Shown here piece by piece: positions 19,904-31,186 of a DNA stretch of 64,000 nucleotides. The DNA comes from Blasia pusilla. Lineage: Eukaryota > Marchantiophyta > Marchantiopsida > Blasiales. The DNA lies in assembly GCA_050084515.1 (NCBI GenBank), contig CM114271.1:14756001-14820000 (forward strand), written 5' to 3'. The notes beneath the pieces are model-generated. The model was not told where the DNA came from. It saw only the letters and a list, made by a program, of their open reading frames with translations, and did no database searches. A program made the position numbers and the translations under genes. Each line of letters begins with the position of its first letter. The first letter of the stretch is position 1.

Positions 19904-20519
19904 TGTCGCGACCCTCATAACCAAACAACACCAAATAGGCGCCAAGCGAAACATCAGAACTCAAAGGAACTCATGTTGCGAGGTTTGCGCTTTGGAGAGG
20001 CGTTTGGAAGAGTCTCTTGGAAAAGTCTAAGAGACGAAACGCGGAACAGAGTTGTGCGTTTCATGCGTTAGTGGTCGCGACCAGGAAACCTAGACCAAAC
20101 GCGAGCCAAGACTTGAGATGAGTTGAGTCTTGGGAGGTTGGTTGCCAAAGAGGTGAGAACCAGTTTGGAACACGACTAGCGTTTGGGAGAATCTGACTGT
20201 GTTTAGGACCATAACGTTGAGCTCCAAGATGTGTTCAAGACAAGTAAGGGCGCGTTGGAAAACTGATCTTAAGACGCTTTCAACGCAACAAAGATCTCAG
20301 AAAAATCATAAGTACAGGCTGAGATATTGGCCGAAAACGATTGAGAGAGCAATCGAGTTGAGGGCCAATTGGAGAGGCCCGGGTGTCTTTCCCTAAATGT
20401 AGGGGCCCCCCAAAGATCCCCAAAAGTACTAGCAAGAGAGGACCTTCTCCGAGATATCTCAGGAAACAAATCCCCACTTTGGGCGCCAAACGACGTTTCA
20501 GAGGCATAGGATGGAACGG

Positions 20520-21797
20520 TGTCGTATAGTAAAATCAACCAGTGTGTAAACTCCTTCGTCATTAAGTGTTAGATAGAGTTTCATTAGTATTAAGTAAATT
20601 GGCTTAGAAAAAGGAGATTCTTTTGTTTAAACCTCTTTATGGTGCCTCTTTTATGCGGGCCCAACTTTAGGAAAAGGAGGTAATAAATAAAAGATGACTT
20701 TATAAAAGTAAAGTAGTTGCTTTAATGAAAAGCAAAAGTAGTCTTGGTTGGTGGCTAGGTTAGTTGGGGTAATTTGGAAAATATCAAGTGGGTAAAAGAG
20801 GAGATTTTGGAAGAGATAAGAGGAAATCTACTTGTGTCAAAATGTGATTGGCTAAGCCTTGAGAGGAAGCCATATGGCACAAGATAAGATAAGCTCTATT
20901 TCGTACTCTTGTGGATCCCTTGTGAGTATATAAAGAGGAGGGACCTTCAAGGGTTCATCACTTTCTATTCCACATCTTGAGTCTCTCGTGTCTCTCTTGA
21001 GTGTATGGCTTTGGGATTGCTTGCTCTTCCAATGAGAGTGGATCACCCCTCTTGGGAGAGTAACTTGACCATGGTCTATTGTTCGAGAGATTTCTAGAGT
21101 GGTGTGTGTGTGTGGGGGGGGATGAGAGGTTTGTCACCGTAGAGGAGTTTAGTCATACTAAAATAGCGGATGTTTTGGCTTGTTACTTCCCCAATGAGAG
21201 TGGATTATCCCTCTTGGGAGAATAACTTCGCCAAAACCCATTCCTGAGGAGAGTAGAGAATGTCTGTCAAGCATGGATAGGGGTGCACGAGCTGGAGCTG
21301 TGCCCGACTTTCCTTTCCTCAATCCTTACCATGTCAAGGTACTCTTTGTAGATAGGCACTGGTTTACTCGTTATTTAGTTTATCACTTTGGGGAGGCGTT
21401 CATGAACCAGGTCATGCAATCTCCAACTCCGGTGATTCTTCCTATTGTCACATATAGAAGGACATGGGATTGTACTTTGTATGTCCTTATATAGCGATCC
21501 ATGGATGTCAATAGGCCTGCTCAAGTAGGGTTTAACTCTAGTTATGCTATCTTCCTCGTGTACAAGCGTAAAATAGTTTATAGGGATTTTATAGTTAGGA
21601 ATTTTGGGGTCCGATGTTACGAAGAAGTGATCGCCTCAGCACTTCCATTTGTGATACCTGTCGTGAGAGAATGGAGAGTGTACATCATAATTTTGTATTG
21701 AAAAAGGAGAACTTATTAGAGAGTTCACCTTGCATCGACCGCATCTACCGCAGCTAGAAGGCCCGCCCTTGCTCGAAGAAAGACTCTCGACACGACA
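20520..21797 (+). mobile_element. Solo LTR (1,278 bp) of an unassigned retroelement, copy A
   Basis: It begins TGTCGTATAG and ends CTCTCGACACGACA, so it has TG...CA edges with a short inverted repeat TGTCGTA/TACGACA, the latter best kept in copy B (42,189-43,458, opposite strand, about 90 percent alike by eye). Flanks share ACGG on both sides. TATATAAA lies at 20,927-20,934. A 37-base motif (CCAATGAGAGTGGAT and CCTCTTGGGAGA) occurs twice, at about 21,031 and 21,191. It contains the short coding frame described next. Confidence 0.75.
21273..21701 (+). pseudogene. Small conserved ORF inside the solo LTR, with duplicated module
   Basis: The frame starts MDRGARAGAVPDFPFLNPYH and continues VKVLFVDRHWFTRYLVYHFG. 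A single TAG (21,492-21,494) is followed in the same frame by MDVNRPAQVGFNSSYAIFLV, YKRKIVYRDFIVRNFG and a stop at 21,701. The two halves align with each other: [K/A]-[V/I]-[L/F]-[F/L]-V-x-[R/K]-x3-[T/Y]-[R/K]-[Y/D]-[L/F]-[V/I]-V-x2-[H/N]-FG, then a Val/Ile-rich end. Copy B encodes nearly the same protein (42,709-42,285 minus, with one frameshift). No known family recognised. Protein-level similarity of both copies and the internal duplication suggest it once coded. Confidence 0.5.
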
Positions 21798-22214
21798 ACG
21801 GGAGTTTGGCGCGGAAACCCGAAACCCAAACCTGATCCAAGGGAGTGGACTTTGTACGCCACACTTGGATCCCAACCTGAGATTCACTTCGTGCGAGTCT
21901 TGGTGAGGAACTCATTGGATGTCCATCGGACAGTTGGAACCGCTAGGCTCGAAACGCCGTTTCAGGTTCCTGAACCGACCAAAAAGTTTGTCCCAAGTCT
22001 TTCGAGATTTGCCAGTGTTGTAAACCGTGAAACTAGGAAGGTTGAGCTTGATGAGAGTCCGAGACAAGAACTCGGAAAATAATCCCGCTGATTGATCCAA
22101 GACCCGACTATCCGAAGTGCGTGTTTGGATGCAGATCAACATTGAGAGCGTGACCTACTGAACGCACGCTTCCGCAACAAACAAGATTAACGTTCAAGGA
22201 GAGTAGGCGCATGA

Positions 22215-23310
22215 CAAAAGCAATCTTCAAGAGCGTGGTATTCAAAGATTGACCAACACATGATCAGTCAAGGATACACCAAAAGCGACTCAGATCACAG
22301 TGTTTACAGTATGAGACATTGAGTTATGATTGTTGTCTTGTATTTAGATGATTTACTCATGATCAGTGACAGTTCGCTGTTTATGAATGGGCAGAAGCGT
22401 GCGCTACAAGAGGCTTTTGAGATGGTTGATCTAGGAGGTGCCAAAGTTCTCTTAGGAATCAATATAGTACGAGATCGCTTGGCTGGTACCATCACAATTC
22501 ATCAAGATACTTTCATAAAGAGTATCTTAGCGAAGTTTGGATTGAGTGACTGTAAACCTATTTCCACTCCTATGGAACTAGGACTAAAACTCTCCAAGTC
22601 CATGTGTGCTAAATCTGAGAAAGAGATTGAAGATATGTCTATGGTTCCTTATCAAAGTGTCAGAGGGAGCTTGCTTTATCTTCTTTGTTTGCACCGGACT
22701 GCAGGACATATCATTTCTGAGGGAGTCCTTTGCAAGTACATGCATAACCCAAGACCAGAACACTGGAAAGAAGTGAAAAGATTGTTACTCTACCTCAAGG
22801 GAACTCCAACAATGGGAATCACATATAGCTCAGGAACCTCCACCATATTATATGGGTTCACAGATTTAGATTATGCTGCTGATGAAGACACCGCAAGATC
22901 AACCTCGGGATATATCTTCATATTGTGCTATGGTGCTGTGAGTTGGAGCAGTAAACTTCACCAAACTGTTGTTTGTTCCTCAACAGAGCAGAGTACATTG
23001 GCATTGCTCATGCAGGGAAGGAATTGTGGCTTCGATACTTTCAACAAAGATCGGGTTTCCATGTGAAGGACCTCTGATTCTCTATGGAGATAACCAAGGA
23101 AGTATTGCACTATGCAGTAATCCGATTCATCATGCGAGAACTAAGCATATCAATGTTCGTCACCACTTCATTGGAGATCTGATGGGGATTGAAATTGACC
23201 TAAGGTTCATTGGGACTGAGGATATGGCAGCTGATTTCCTCACCAAATCATTGTCATCTATCAAGCATACAAAATGCTTGAGCAAGATTGGCATAACTAA
23301 TTTTTGCTGA
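22215..23310 (+). pseudogene. Copia element F: reverse transcriptase C-half and RNase H
   Basis: From SSRAWYSKIDQHMISQGYTK through VVLYLDDLLMISDSS (YLDD box, a YVDD variant), VDLGGAKVLLGINIVRDRL, LSDCKPISTPMELGLKL and PRPEHWKEVKRLLLYLKGT to the RNase H part (GFTDLDYAADEDTARSTSGY, PLILYGDNQGSIALCSNPIH, HINVRHHFIGDL, EDMAADFLTKSL). A TGA near 22,320 and a frameshift near 23,030 break it. Gag, protease and integrase are missing upstream. The stop codon at 23,310 is 7 bases before the LTR. Confidence 0.85.
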
Positions 23311-23317
23311 GTGGGAG

Positions 23318-24092
23318 TGTTAGGATTTCACATAAAATTGTCTGCTGTTTTCTTCCAGTTTTTTAACTATGGTTAGTTCTGCAAACTATGGTTGGAAGTT
23401 TATCATAGTTACAAGTCTCAGTTAGTTTACTAGTTACCTCTTTAACTATTCTTGTGAGTTTTGGTTATGTTTAATTGTGCATATGGTGTGCTGGCCTACC
23501 CTTGGTGTGTTGGCATGTTGTGTCCTCCCCTGTTGTCTTTGTCCCGCTCATAATGTCTTTGGCCTATTATTCTGGTGTCTTTGGCCTTCTCATGTTGTCT
23601 TTGGCCCTTCCACCTTGCCTTACCATGCAAGTGGTCCCTTCGCTGGTCTCTTGTAGGAAACTATTTAACTCCCCCTCTCTTCCCTTCTTCTTTGATTCAC
23701 TTCTACTCCTGCCCTCTAAGGCTGTGGGTTTCGAGATTAGCTCCTACATATCTGAACCTTTGCTGGTGCCTTGATCAACTAAGAAGGAATGTGCATTGGT
23801 GTGGAGAATGCTCCAAGTACCAATCTAGCACAAACTCCTGCATCTTGGTTTCAACCACCTCTGCAGGACTTGTGTTTTCTAATAAGGTGTTGCTTTTCAA
23901 GCACCCAGTTCTCAGTAGAAGTTGTAGACCAGTTTTACATGCAATCCATTTCAGATTTGCTCTTTTCAGGTTTGTAAGTGATTACCCTCATGTACATGGT
24001 TCAGCGGAAGATCTTGTCGGGATCTACTATCTTTCTATCATTTTAAAGTTTTAAAAGTAGATCTGAGAGGAAGTAGAATTCTGATTTCAACA
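23318..24092 (+). repeat. Copia element F: 3' LTR
   Basis: TGTTAGGATTTCACATAAAA at the start and GATTTCAACA at the end (775 bp), directly after a GTGGGAG polypurine stretch. The solo LTR at 32,814-33,614 (minus) is the same family. The right edge abuts minus-strand copia coding sequence of element E within its protease (KNVLYI). Confidence 0.85.
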
Positions 24093-25090
24093 ATATAAAG
24101 GACATTTTTGAGAAATAATTCTCTACAACCTTTCAGATTTAGATGAACTTCACCTTTGGAAAAAGTTTCGAGCTTGTGATTGCTTGCCACTGTTATATTA
24201 CGTGTAGAGATTTTCTGAATGTTGCTAAAACAACTTCTCTTACCGCACATGTGAGATGTTGCTCCACTATCAATGTACCAAGCATCCCTAGAACTTGATC
24301 CGAATGGTACATCATCATCGCTCTTCAACAACATGAGATTTCTCGGAAGTGTTGAACTTTCCCAAGATTTTCTTCTTCCCTCTCAGGTCTCTCACCTTTT
24401 TCCAACAGACCTCTTATGTATGGTTCAGCATGTTGCAATATTTGCACTTGAGCTTCTTCTTGCCCTTTTCATTGTACCCTCTCTTACCAACCTTGGCAGC
24501 AAGAGCGATCTCATCAGATACATTGTTCCTACCTGCATGCTTCGATTCTTCATTGATGAGTTGTCCGTTGACATACTCCCAGGTAAGTTTCTTTTTCTCT
24601 TGAGCTTCCAACACAATACTCACAGTCTCAAAACTCTTAGAGAGAGTGCCGAGAAGTAGACCTACTTGGAAAAAATCGTCTACTTTGAGACCTCCTTCAA
24701 TGAGAGTAGAAATTATCCCTTTCACCCTCGCCACATGAGAAGCAACAGGCTCAGATTCGTCCTTGCGCAAGTTCACAAGGTTCCAAAGGACACTAAAGAT
24801 GTGTCCTACAGATTCAGTTTGTAAGCCTTCTTTCACAGTCTCCCATATGGCATGAGCATTTGGTTTGTCACGAGCCATCTCTATTGTAGAGTCTCCCATG
24901 TTCATAACCAATGCAGCCATTGCTCTATTGTTGGATTTGATCCATTCTGCATCCAACAGTTGCATTGTTGTTGGTACACATTGGACCACTTCTCAACAAT
25001 CCTTGTGACAACAAAGGAATCTTCATCTCAAAAGACCACTTTCTCTAATTAATAACATCTAATTTCTTACTAACCCAGTGATCCATATCA
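24093..25090 (-). pseudogene. Copia element E: Gag and protease start
   Basis: Read leftward: MDHWVSKKLDVIN near 25,085, a stop, then a 191-codon frame (24,989-24,414) with AEWIKSNNRAMAALVMNMGD, HIFSVLWNLVNLRKDESEPV and FFQVGLLLGTLSKSFETVSI, the UBN2-type Gag of copia elements. A zinc knuckle starts CKYCNMLNH and is cut by a stop. The protease follows (24,334 leftward): DAWYIDSGATSHMCGKRSCF, with DSGA as active site, and HKLETFSKGEVHLNLKG. It ends exactly at the LTR of element F, so E was interrupted there. Confidence 0.8.
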
Positions 25091-25716
25091 CTTTGTGGGC
25101 CCATAACCTAAAAGAAAAACAGGAGTAAACAAATACTGACTTTGATTACAGAGCGCTAATTTATTTCTCCAAGCTCCAGGAAGTTACAACAGATTAAAGA
25201 TACATGGAATAGCTTCACAGAGGTCAAATAGGAAAGGAAACTCTGTACTTACAAAAACATGAGAGAGATCTGATTGATCTACTACTCATAAACTTCCTCC
25301 CTATAGGAAGAAGAGACTCTCTACACTATTGATGCCTTTTCAGGCAACACACTATCTCCTCCAGCAGCAGGTCCTCCAAAACATCAACTCCTTCTATCAC
25401 AATAGGTCAGCCACCCAAGCTGAGGGACAGCAATCATGAAGTTCGCAGGTCCAAGAGCTGGGAAAGTAGAGAAGAGAATAAGAGTGCTCTGGTAAGCCTC
25501 TTGCTCTTATAAGACAGCCCCTAGCTTTCTTAAACCCTAAAAGTCTTTAACTAAGGCTAAAGGAGGTTATAATGAAACCCTAAAGGTTTTTAACTAAGAC
25601 TAAAAAGGCTATTGCGAAATCCTAAAGGCCTAGTTAATAAACCTAAAAATATAATTTTACCTATAGATAAAAAAGTAACTTTTCATAGTAAAAAGTATAA
25701 TTTTTTGTTCCTGATC
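25091..25716 (-). repeat. Copia element E: leader and probable 5' LTR
   Basis: Non-coding. On the minus strand it starts TGTAAGATCAGGAACAAAAA beside the broken RT of element D and contains CTTATAAGAGC as a possible TATA box. LTR end and primer site are not clear; it does not resemble element F's LTR. Confidence 0.45.
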
Positions 25717-27150
25717 TTACAGTTGCAATTTCAACACCATATAGATGGTTTCCTTCAGGTCTCCATTCAGAAAAGCAGTCTCCACATCTAATTGCTCCAC
25801 CTCCCAATCTTCTTCAGCAACTAGAGCTAAAAGCAGCCTTATGGAACCATACCGTGCAACAGGAGCAAAGGTCTCTGTATAATCAACTTCAGCTTGTTGA
25901 TTGAAACCCTTTGCTACAAGACGAGCTTTGTACTTTACCACTTTATTGTTAGCTCCTCTCTTGATCTTGAAAACCCATTTGCAACCAATGGATATCCTGT
26001 CTTTGGGTAGATCAGTCCACTCCCATGTGCCATTCTTTTCAAGAGATTTTTTGTCTTGATCAATGGCAGTCTCCCACTTGCTCCAATCAAGTCTACTCAT
26101 AGCCTGTGCAAGTGTTTTCGGTTCATCCTCTCCATCCATAGAAAGACAAGCTTCTTCATCCACGGAGGATTGAGCTTGTTTCTCCTTATGAACTCCCAAC
26201 CTGTCAATAGGTGTTCTCGTTCTTCCAGATCTCCTTGGCAATGTCTCTGCCACTTCTTCAGTTTGTGCATCTTCAGAGGTACCTGGTTCTTCAGCAGGCT
26301 GAAAGTTGGCTTCCTGATGATTCTCCTCAGTTTGGACAGTTTGCTGCTTTCTCCTGACATACACCTTCAGATTTTCTGAACAAAGTTCTCCACTAGATGG
26401 TCCTGAGAGTTGATCTGCATCTCTTTCTAGGTTAGTTATTGGAGTTCCTGCATGAAAAGTAACTTGAGGTTGTGATGATGATTCACCCTCTGCTTCAGAA
26501 AGTTTCTTCTGATCTTCTTCCCAGGTTTCATCATACTGCACATCTCTACTTGTGACACACTGTCCAATCTTTGGATTGTAGAGAACATATCTCTTCAAGC
26601 CAGTCTCATATCCTACAAAGACGAACTTTTCAGCCTTCTTACTGAATTTCGATCTTTGCTCCTTTGGGATATGTACATAAGCTGGACAACCAAAGACTCT
26701 AAGGTGGGAGATATCTGGTTTCTTACCACTCCAACATTCTTCTGAAGTCATCCCATTCAAAGCACTAGTAGGACTTACATTCCTCAGAAAGTTTGCGGTC
26801 TCGATTGCAGCTCCCCAGAAGCTTTTCCTGAGATTTGCATGTCAGAGCATGCTCAACCCCTTCTCTGATAGAGTTCTGTTTAGTCTCTCTGCTACTCCAT
26901 TCTGAGAGGGACTGTCTCTGGCTGTGACATCAGCAAAAGTCCTCTTTTGTCACAAGAAGGAAAAGAACTCTTTGTTTCTGTACTCCTTGCCTCCATCTGT
27001 GTGAATTTTCTTCACTCTTCTTCCTGTTTGTAGCTCCACCATTGCCACAAAGTTCTTGAACTTATCACGAACATCACCTTTGTGTTTTATCAGATACACA
27101 AAGCTTTTTCTGCTATAATCATCCACAAAGGACACATTCCATGCTTGATA
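25717..27150 (-). pseudogene. Copia element D: integrase and N-half of reverse transcriptase
   Basis: Read leftward from 27,135: SFVDDYSRKSFVYLIKHKGD, KKIHTDGGKEYRNKEFFSF (integrase core with D and D), then a frame break to a 347-codon frame (26,760-25,717). It holds ISHLRVFGCPAYVHIPKEQR, KFVFVGYETGLKRYVLYNP, an acidic linker, ETLPRRSGRTRTPIDRLG, ISIGCKWVFKIKRGANNKVV, YKARLVAKGFNQQAEVDYTE and LDVETAFLNGDLKETIYM. Then it is cut by the LTR-like DNA of element E. The RT palm motif is lost. It is truncated on the right at about 27,150 against element C. Confidence 0.85.
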
Positions 27151-30100
27151 TCAGTCTCGAATATCCCAATCAGCATCAGAATATCCCGCAAGATCATCAA
27201 AGTTTGCAGAATTCTGATGCATTATAGATCTGTTCCTTTTAGATATCGTACAATTCTCTTAACAGCCTTCCAGTGCTGGAGTCCAGGATTACATATATCT
27301 GGCAACATTGCAAACTGCATACGACAGGTCAGGTCTGGTGCAGACCTTTGCCCACATAAGGCTTCCGACCACACTCACCTTAGTCCTCTTCAATTAGTTT
27401 CTTCCCAGTTTCCACAGGAGTGCTGGTTGGTTTGCAATCCTCCATCCTGGACTTTGTCAAGAGAGAAAAATCTTCTCTTATCAATTCGAATCCAGCCTTT
27501 TTCCTTGTTTCTTCTGATTCCTATTCAGAGGTACTGCTTGACATACTTCACCGTGTGGAGGATCATTGTCAACAATGACTCTCATCATCTACATATGGAG
27601 CAAGGATCACATACTGGTCTCCTGATATCTGATGAAGTGCAAATTGTGATCAGCAGTTGTTGCCTTGAACCTATTCTGAAAGAGATAGGAACCAAGTTTT
27701 TGAAACCACAGTTTGGAGGATTGTTTCAGTCCGAACAAAGCCTTATTTATTTATAAACTCTGCTTTGATGCTGATGATCAATCAATCCTTCAGGCATTTC
27801 TAAGTATACTTCCTCCTGAATGTACACCAATCAGGAAAGCTGTCTTCACATCCATCCGCTCGACCAAAAGGTTGAATTGAGCAGCCAGTATTACTCTGAA
27901 GGATGTGATCCTGACTACCGATGTGAAGGTATCGGTGTAATCAATAACATACACTTGGGAGTAGCCCTTGGCTATGAGCCTTGCCTTGTACCTCTCAACA
28001 GTGGCATCAGCATTGATCCATTTACATCTCACAAGCTTCTTCCCTTCTGGAAGATGAGTAAAAATCCATGGATTATTCTCTCGGGTGATCTCAATTCACT
28101 GTGACTTGCCTCTGTCCACTGGGATGCATCTTGTCCTGACCTGGCTTCAGCCAATGTCTGAGGATCAGCAAGTTTCCCTCCATCAGAGACAAACATGGCT
28201 TGATTAAGCGGGACATGTTTCCCTTTTGCAGCATCATGTTGGAGAGTTTTTTCTTCTTCTACCACTTCTGCTTGGTTCAGATGCTGGGGTGGGTGTAAGT
28301 GTATCCTGAGTATGTGTGGGGCTTCTTTGCCTAAGAGTGTCGTGCTCAGGATTTCTCCCTTCTTCCTCAGCTAGGTCTCCGGTGGAGTACTTGGGCGTGC
28401 AACTTGTACTCCCACTGGCCCATCAGAGTGGGAGTTTGACTACTTTGTCCAAAACTCCCACTCACTGAGGGTTCCAGTCCAGCTGTGTGTTCAGCGGCTT
28501 TCTTCATTTGTGTGTTAATGAAGGGCAGTAGAGGGAAGTCTTCATCTGCTACTTCATCAGATAAAGAACTTGCTATTCCGTGAGTAACTGCAGAATCATC
28601 CTTCTCATTGAAGATCACATCCCTCTCAAATATAATCCTTTAATCCTTTTTTCTCTCAAGCCTGTATGCTTTAATTTCATCTCCATATCCGACAAATGCG
28701 CACTCCTGCGTCTTGAAATCAAGCTTGCCCCTATGGTTCTTGTGGACTCTAGCATTGGCCGTACTTGGGAATTGTCTCAGATGATTAAGATCAGGCTGTT
28801 TGCCTATCTACAGCTCGTAGGGAGTTAGACTCCCCCAAACTGCTTTGGTAGGAGCTCTGTTATGTAAATAATTAGCTGTTAATGGTGCTTCTCCCCAATA
28901 ACACTCGGTTAGTCCAGAGTGATGCAACTTGAAGATAACAGCCTCCCTCAAGGTTCTGTTCTTTGGTTCAGCTACCCTGTTCTGTTACGGGGTGTCATGT
29001 AGTGTATCCTGTCTCAGAATATTGTGGTGCAAAAAGCCTTCAACTCCTCTGATTTTTACGCTCCCCCATTATCTGATCTGAGGGCAGTGCTTCTACTATT
29101 CCTGTTTACTGTTGTAATCTTTCAAAAGCTTCTGATTTGTGTCTCACAAGATAAACAACAGTATATCTTGACCAGGCATCAATGAAGGTTGGATGAGTAT
29201 GCTAACGCTAGAACTTCCACAATATATGAGTGTGCTAACTCTAGAACTTCAGTCGCTCTAGTAGCCCCTTCAGTGGGAAACTAGACTCTAGTCTGTTTGC
29301 CAAACACACAGGAAGGGCAAAAGTCATCTTCATCAAGTTTCTTAGTCTCAAGCCCAGTTGACACAGACTTCAACCATTGCATCCTCTTGAAGTTGATATG
29401 GCCAAGCCTCTTATGCCAGGTTTCGGTAAGTAACACTCGAGGATCTCGCAAGTGCCATATCCGGGTAGGTCTTTGGGTTTGAACGCCCGAGATTGTTCTT
29501 CAACAGGCACTATGTGAGTGTCTCACTTCGATTATCCCTTATGATACATGTGCCTTCTTGGAATGCTAGGCTAGACAGGTCATGTTTTGATAGAGAGAAA
29601 GGTTCTTCATTAGACCTGGTACATAAGTCCTTTGGTGTGATTCTTTTTCCATCAAGAACAATCACTTCCACACTCCCGCTTCCAGCAACTCGATGGTGAC
29701 TATCATCACTGTTGAACACAAGCTGTTCACTTGAGACTTCATTTGTAGTCTCTAAAAGTGGCCCTGCGAAAAGCCATGTGAGTTGTGGCTCCTCTGTCCA
29801 CATACCATGTACTGTCGGATTTTTGGCAGCAAGAGAGGGCTGTCACAAGTGCTCTTCGTTCATGAAAATTCGACTTACTCCATCTTGTAACTTCTTCCAG
29901 CATTCCTTGGCCATAGAAGCAGGTAAATCTTGGCTCGGAGTTCTTCAAAGATTTCTGCTTCTTGTTGTTTGCTCAAGCAGGCCCTCCCCTTTGAGGACTT
30001 GTGTGAAGCCTTCAACAATCACCCAGTTATCATCAGTCATGAAGTCCAATTTCACCTGACGTTTCCACTAAGCAAAGTGGGTGATATTGAATTTGCCAGT

Positions 30101-31186
30101 GTCCTTCCTGACATCAACGTAATGAGGCATCTTGGCTCACAGAAGAGAAATCGTCTCTCTGATGCCCCTGGTCCACACAGTGGCGCCACCAATTTAAGGG
30201 CCAAGTGCTTCAATTATTCAATGATGTAACTTGTCTGCAGGGCCAAGTTTGGCATTGAAGCCCAATTGTTGAAAATGGTCACCAAATTGTCTCATCTCCA
30301 AAATTTGGACGCTAAGATATCCAATTGGCAATGTAGGTCATGTTGCTACGGGTGAGAGGAACTTTGTATTCTATCTTCACTGTTGCGGTGAAAGGAATTT
30401 GCAAAGTCATCTTCGTAGTTCTTGATTACAGGGGACAGAGACGGAGCTTCGTGCTATGTTCCGTGAATTGATGCAGGTCTTATTGCACTGCAGTTTCTTA
30501 ACTCCCCCAATCCTTACCACTGCCCACTCAAACGACTCCAGATAAATTAAGGGAATCCTGATCCTGTCTCAATTGCACCTCGCACCATGGCGCTGATACA
30601 ATGTTGGAAATTTCTGAGCAATTCCACATGCAATCAATCAGTGTTATGCATGTATTCAAGTACTCTTGTGTTGCACACAGGAAATGTACCAGCATAACGT
30701 CAACCTTGTCGACAGGATCACAGATGCTCATAGAAACCGTCCTCGAAAGAGGGTCTGCAATGGACTACAGAACGTCTTCCAACAGCAATTCCTCCTCCTG
30801 ACAGGTGACCACTAAGAAAATGTTATCACATCAGACTCAGTCTGTGCGAGCTCAATAATCAACCAGGAGTGGAGCATCCATACAAGACTCACCAAACAAT
30901 CCTCATGTCTGTTTGAACAGCGATGCCTCCAGGAGGTGAGCCCTCCCAGGGATGACCTTCCATTGTCAAGTATGAACGCTTTCAAACAGCCAGCTTGACA
31001 CCTGTCCCATGGTATCTCTGGTAAAGAAGCCTGTTGAATTGCAACGAGATATGAATTGGTACTTTTCATGTGTTAAGAACAGTGAGTCTATGTAAGCCCA
31101 AGGGAACATTAGACGTGGTCTAAGACTTGAGGTAGTGGAGCAGAAAAGGAAGTGTAGTAGTGATTGAGGTCTTTCTTTGGTTGCAG
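27151..31186 (-). mobile_element. Copia element C, minus strand, decayed, in the gyrB intron
   Basis: Order on the minus strand: LTR end TTTCCAACA at 30,602, primer site TTGTATCAGCGCC (initiator Met tRNA type, about 30,588-30,600), Gag remnants (30,500-29,960), protease DSTWYVDRGATTHMAFRR with DSGA changed to DRGA (near 29,810), integrase remnants (29,400-28,850), linker, and RT (28,265-27,780: DASQWTEASHSELRS, KARLIAKGYSQVYVIDYTDT, VERMDVKTAFLIG). RT to RNase H remnants continue to about 27,160 (ISGDQYVILAPYVDD, EDCKPTSTPVETGKKL). Many stops. The outer edge of its LTR lies between 30,603 and 31,186 but cannot be fixed. Confidence 0.75.
30588..30600 (-). other. Primer-binding site of copia element C
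   Basis: TTGTATCAGCGCC on the minus strand, one base after the LTR end. It is a variant of the TGGTATCAGAGC site complementary to initiator methionine tRNA used by most copia elements. Confidence 0.6.

Larger units (their letters stand above)
19904..22180 (+). repeat. Chromovirus 3' LTR, interrupted
   Basis: It starts TGTCGCGACCCTCATAACCA, a form common for chromovirus LTRs. It is homologous to the minus-strand LTR fragment at 51,256-51,505 (GTTTGCGCTTTGG, GTTTCATGCGTT and others shared). The solo LTR 20,520-21,797 splits it. The 3' end is not resolved; unrelated copia sequence begins near 22,200. Confidence 0.65.
15230..22200 (+). mobile_element. Ty3/gypsy chromovirus, 5'-truncated, with nested solo LTR
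   Basis: The plus-strand element lacks its 5' LTR and Gag start. The order Gag, CCHC knuckle, protease, RT, RNase H, integrase, chromodomain, polypurine tract and 3' LTR is that of plant and algal chromoviruses. The 3' LTR (from 19,904) is interrupted by another solo LTR at 20,520-21,797 and resumes at 21,798. Gag and protease are broken by frameshifts, so the copy is dead although pol is open for 903 codons. Confidence 0.85.

Noticed and set aside
27082-27756. A 224-codon plus-strand frame
   Set aside because: It lies antisense to copia RT/RNase H remnants (APYVDD, CKPTSTPVE on the minus strand) and has no family of its own.
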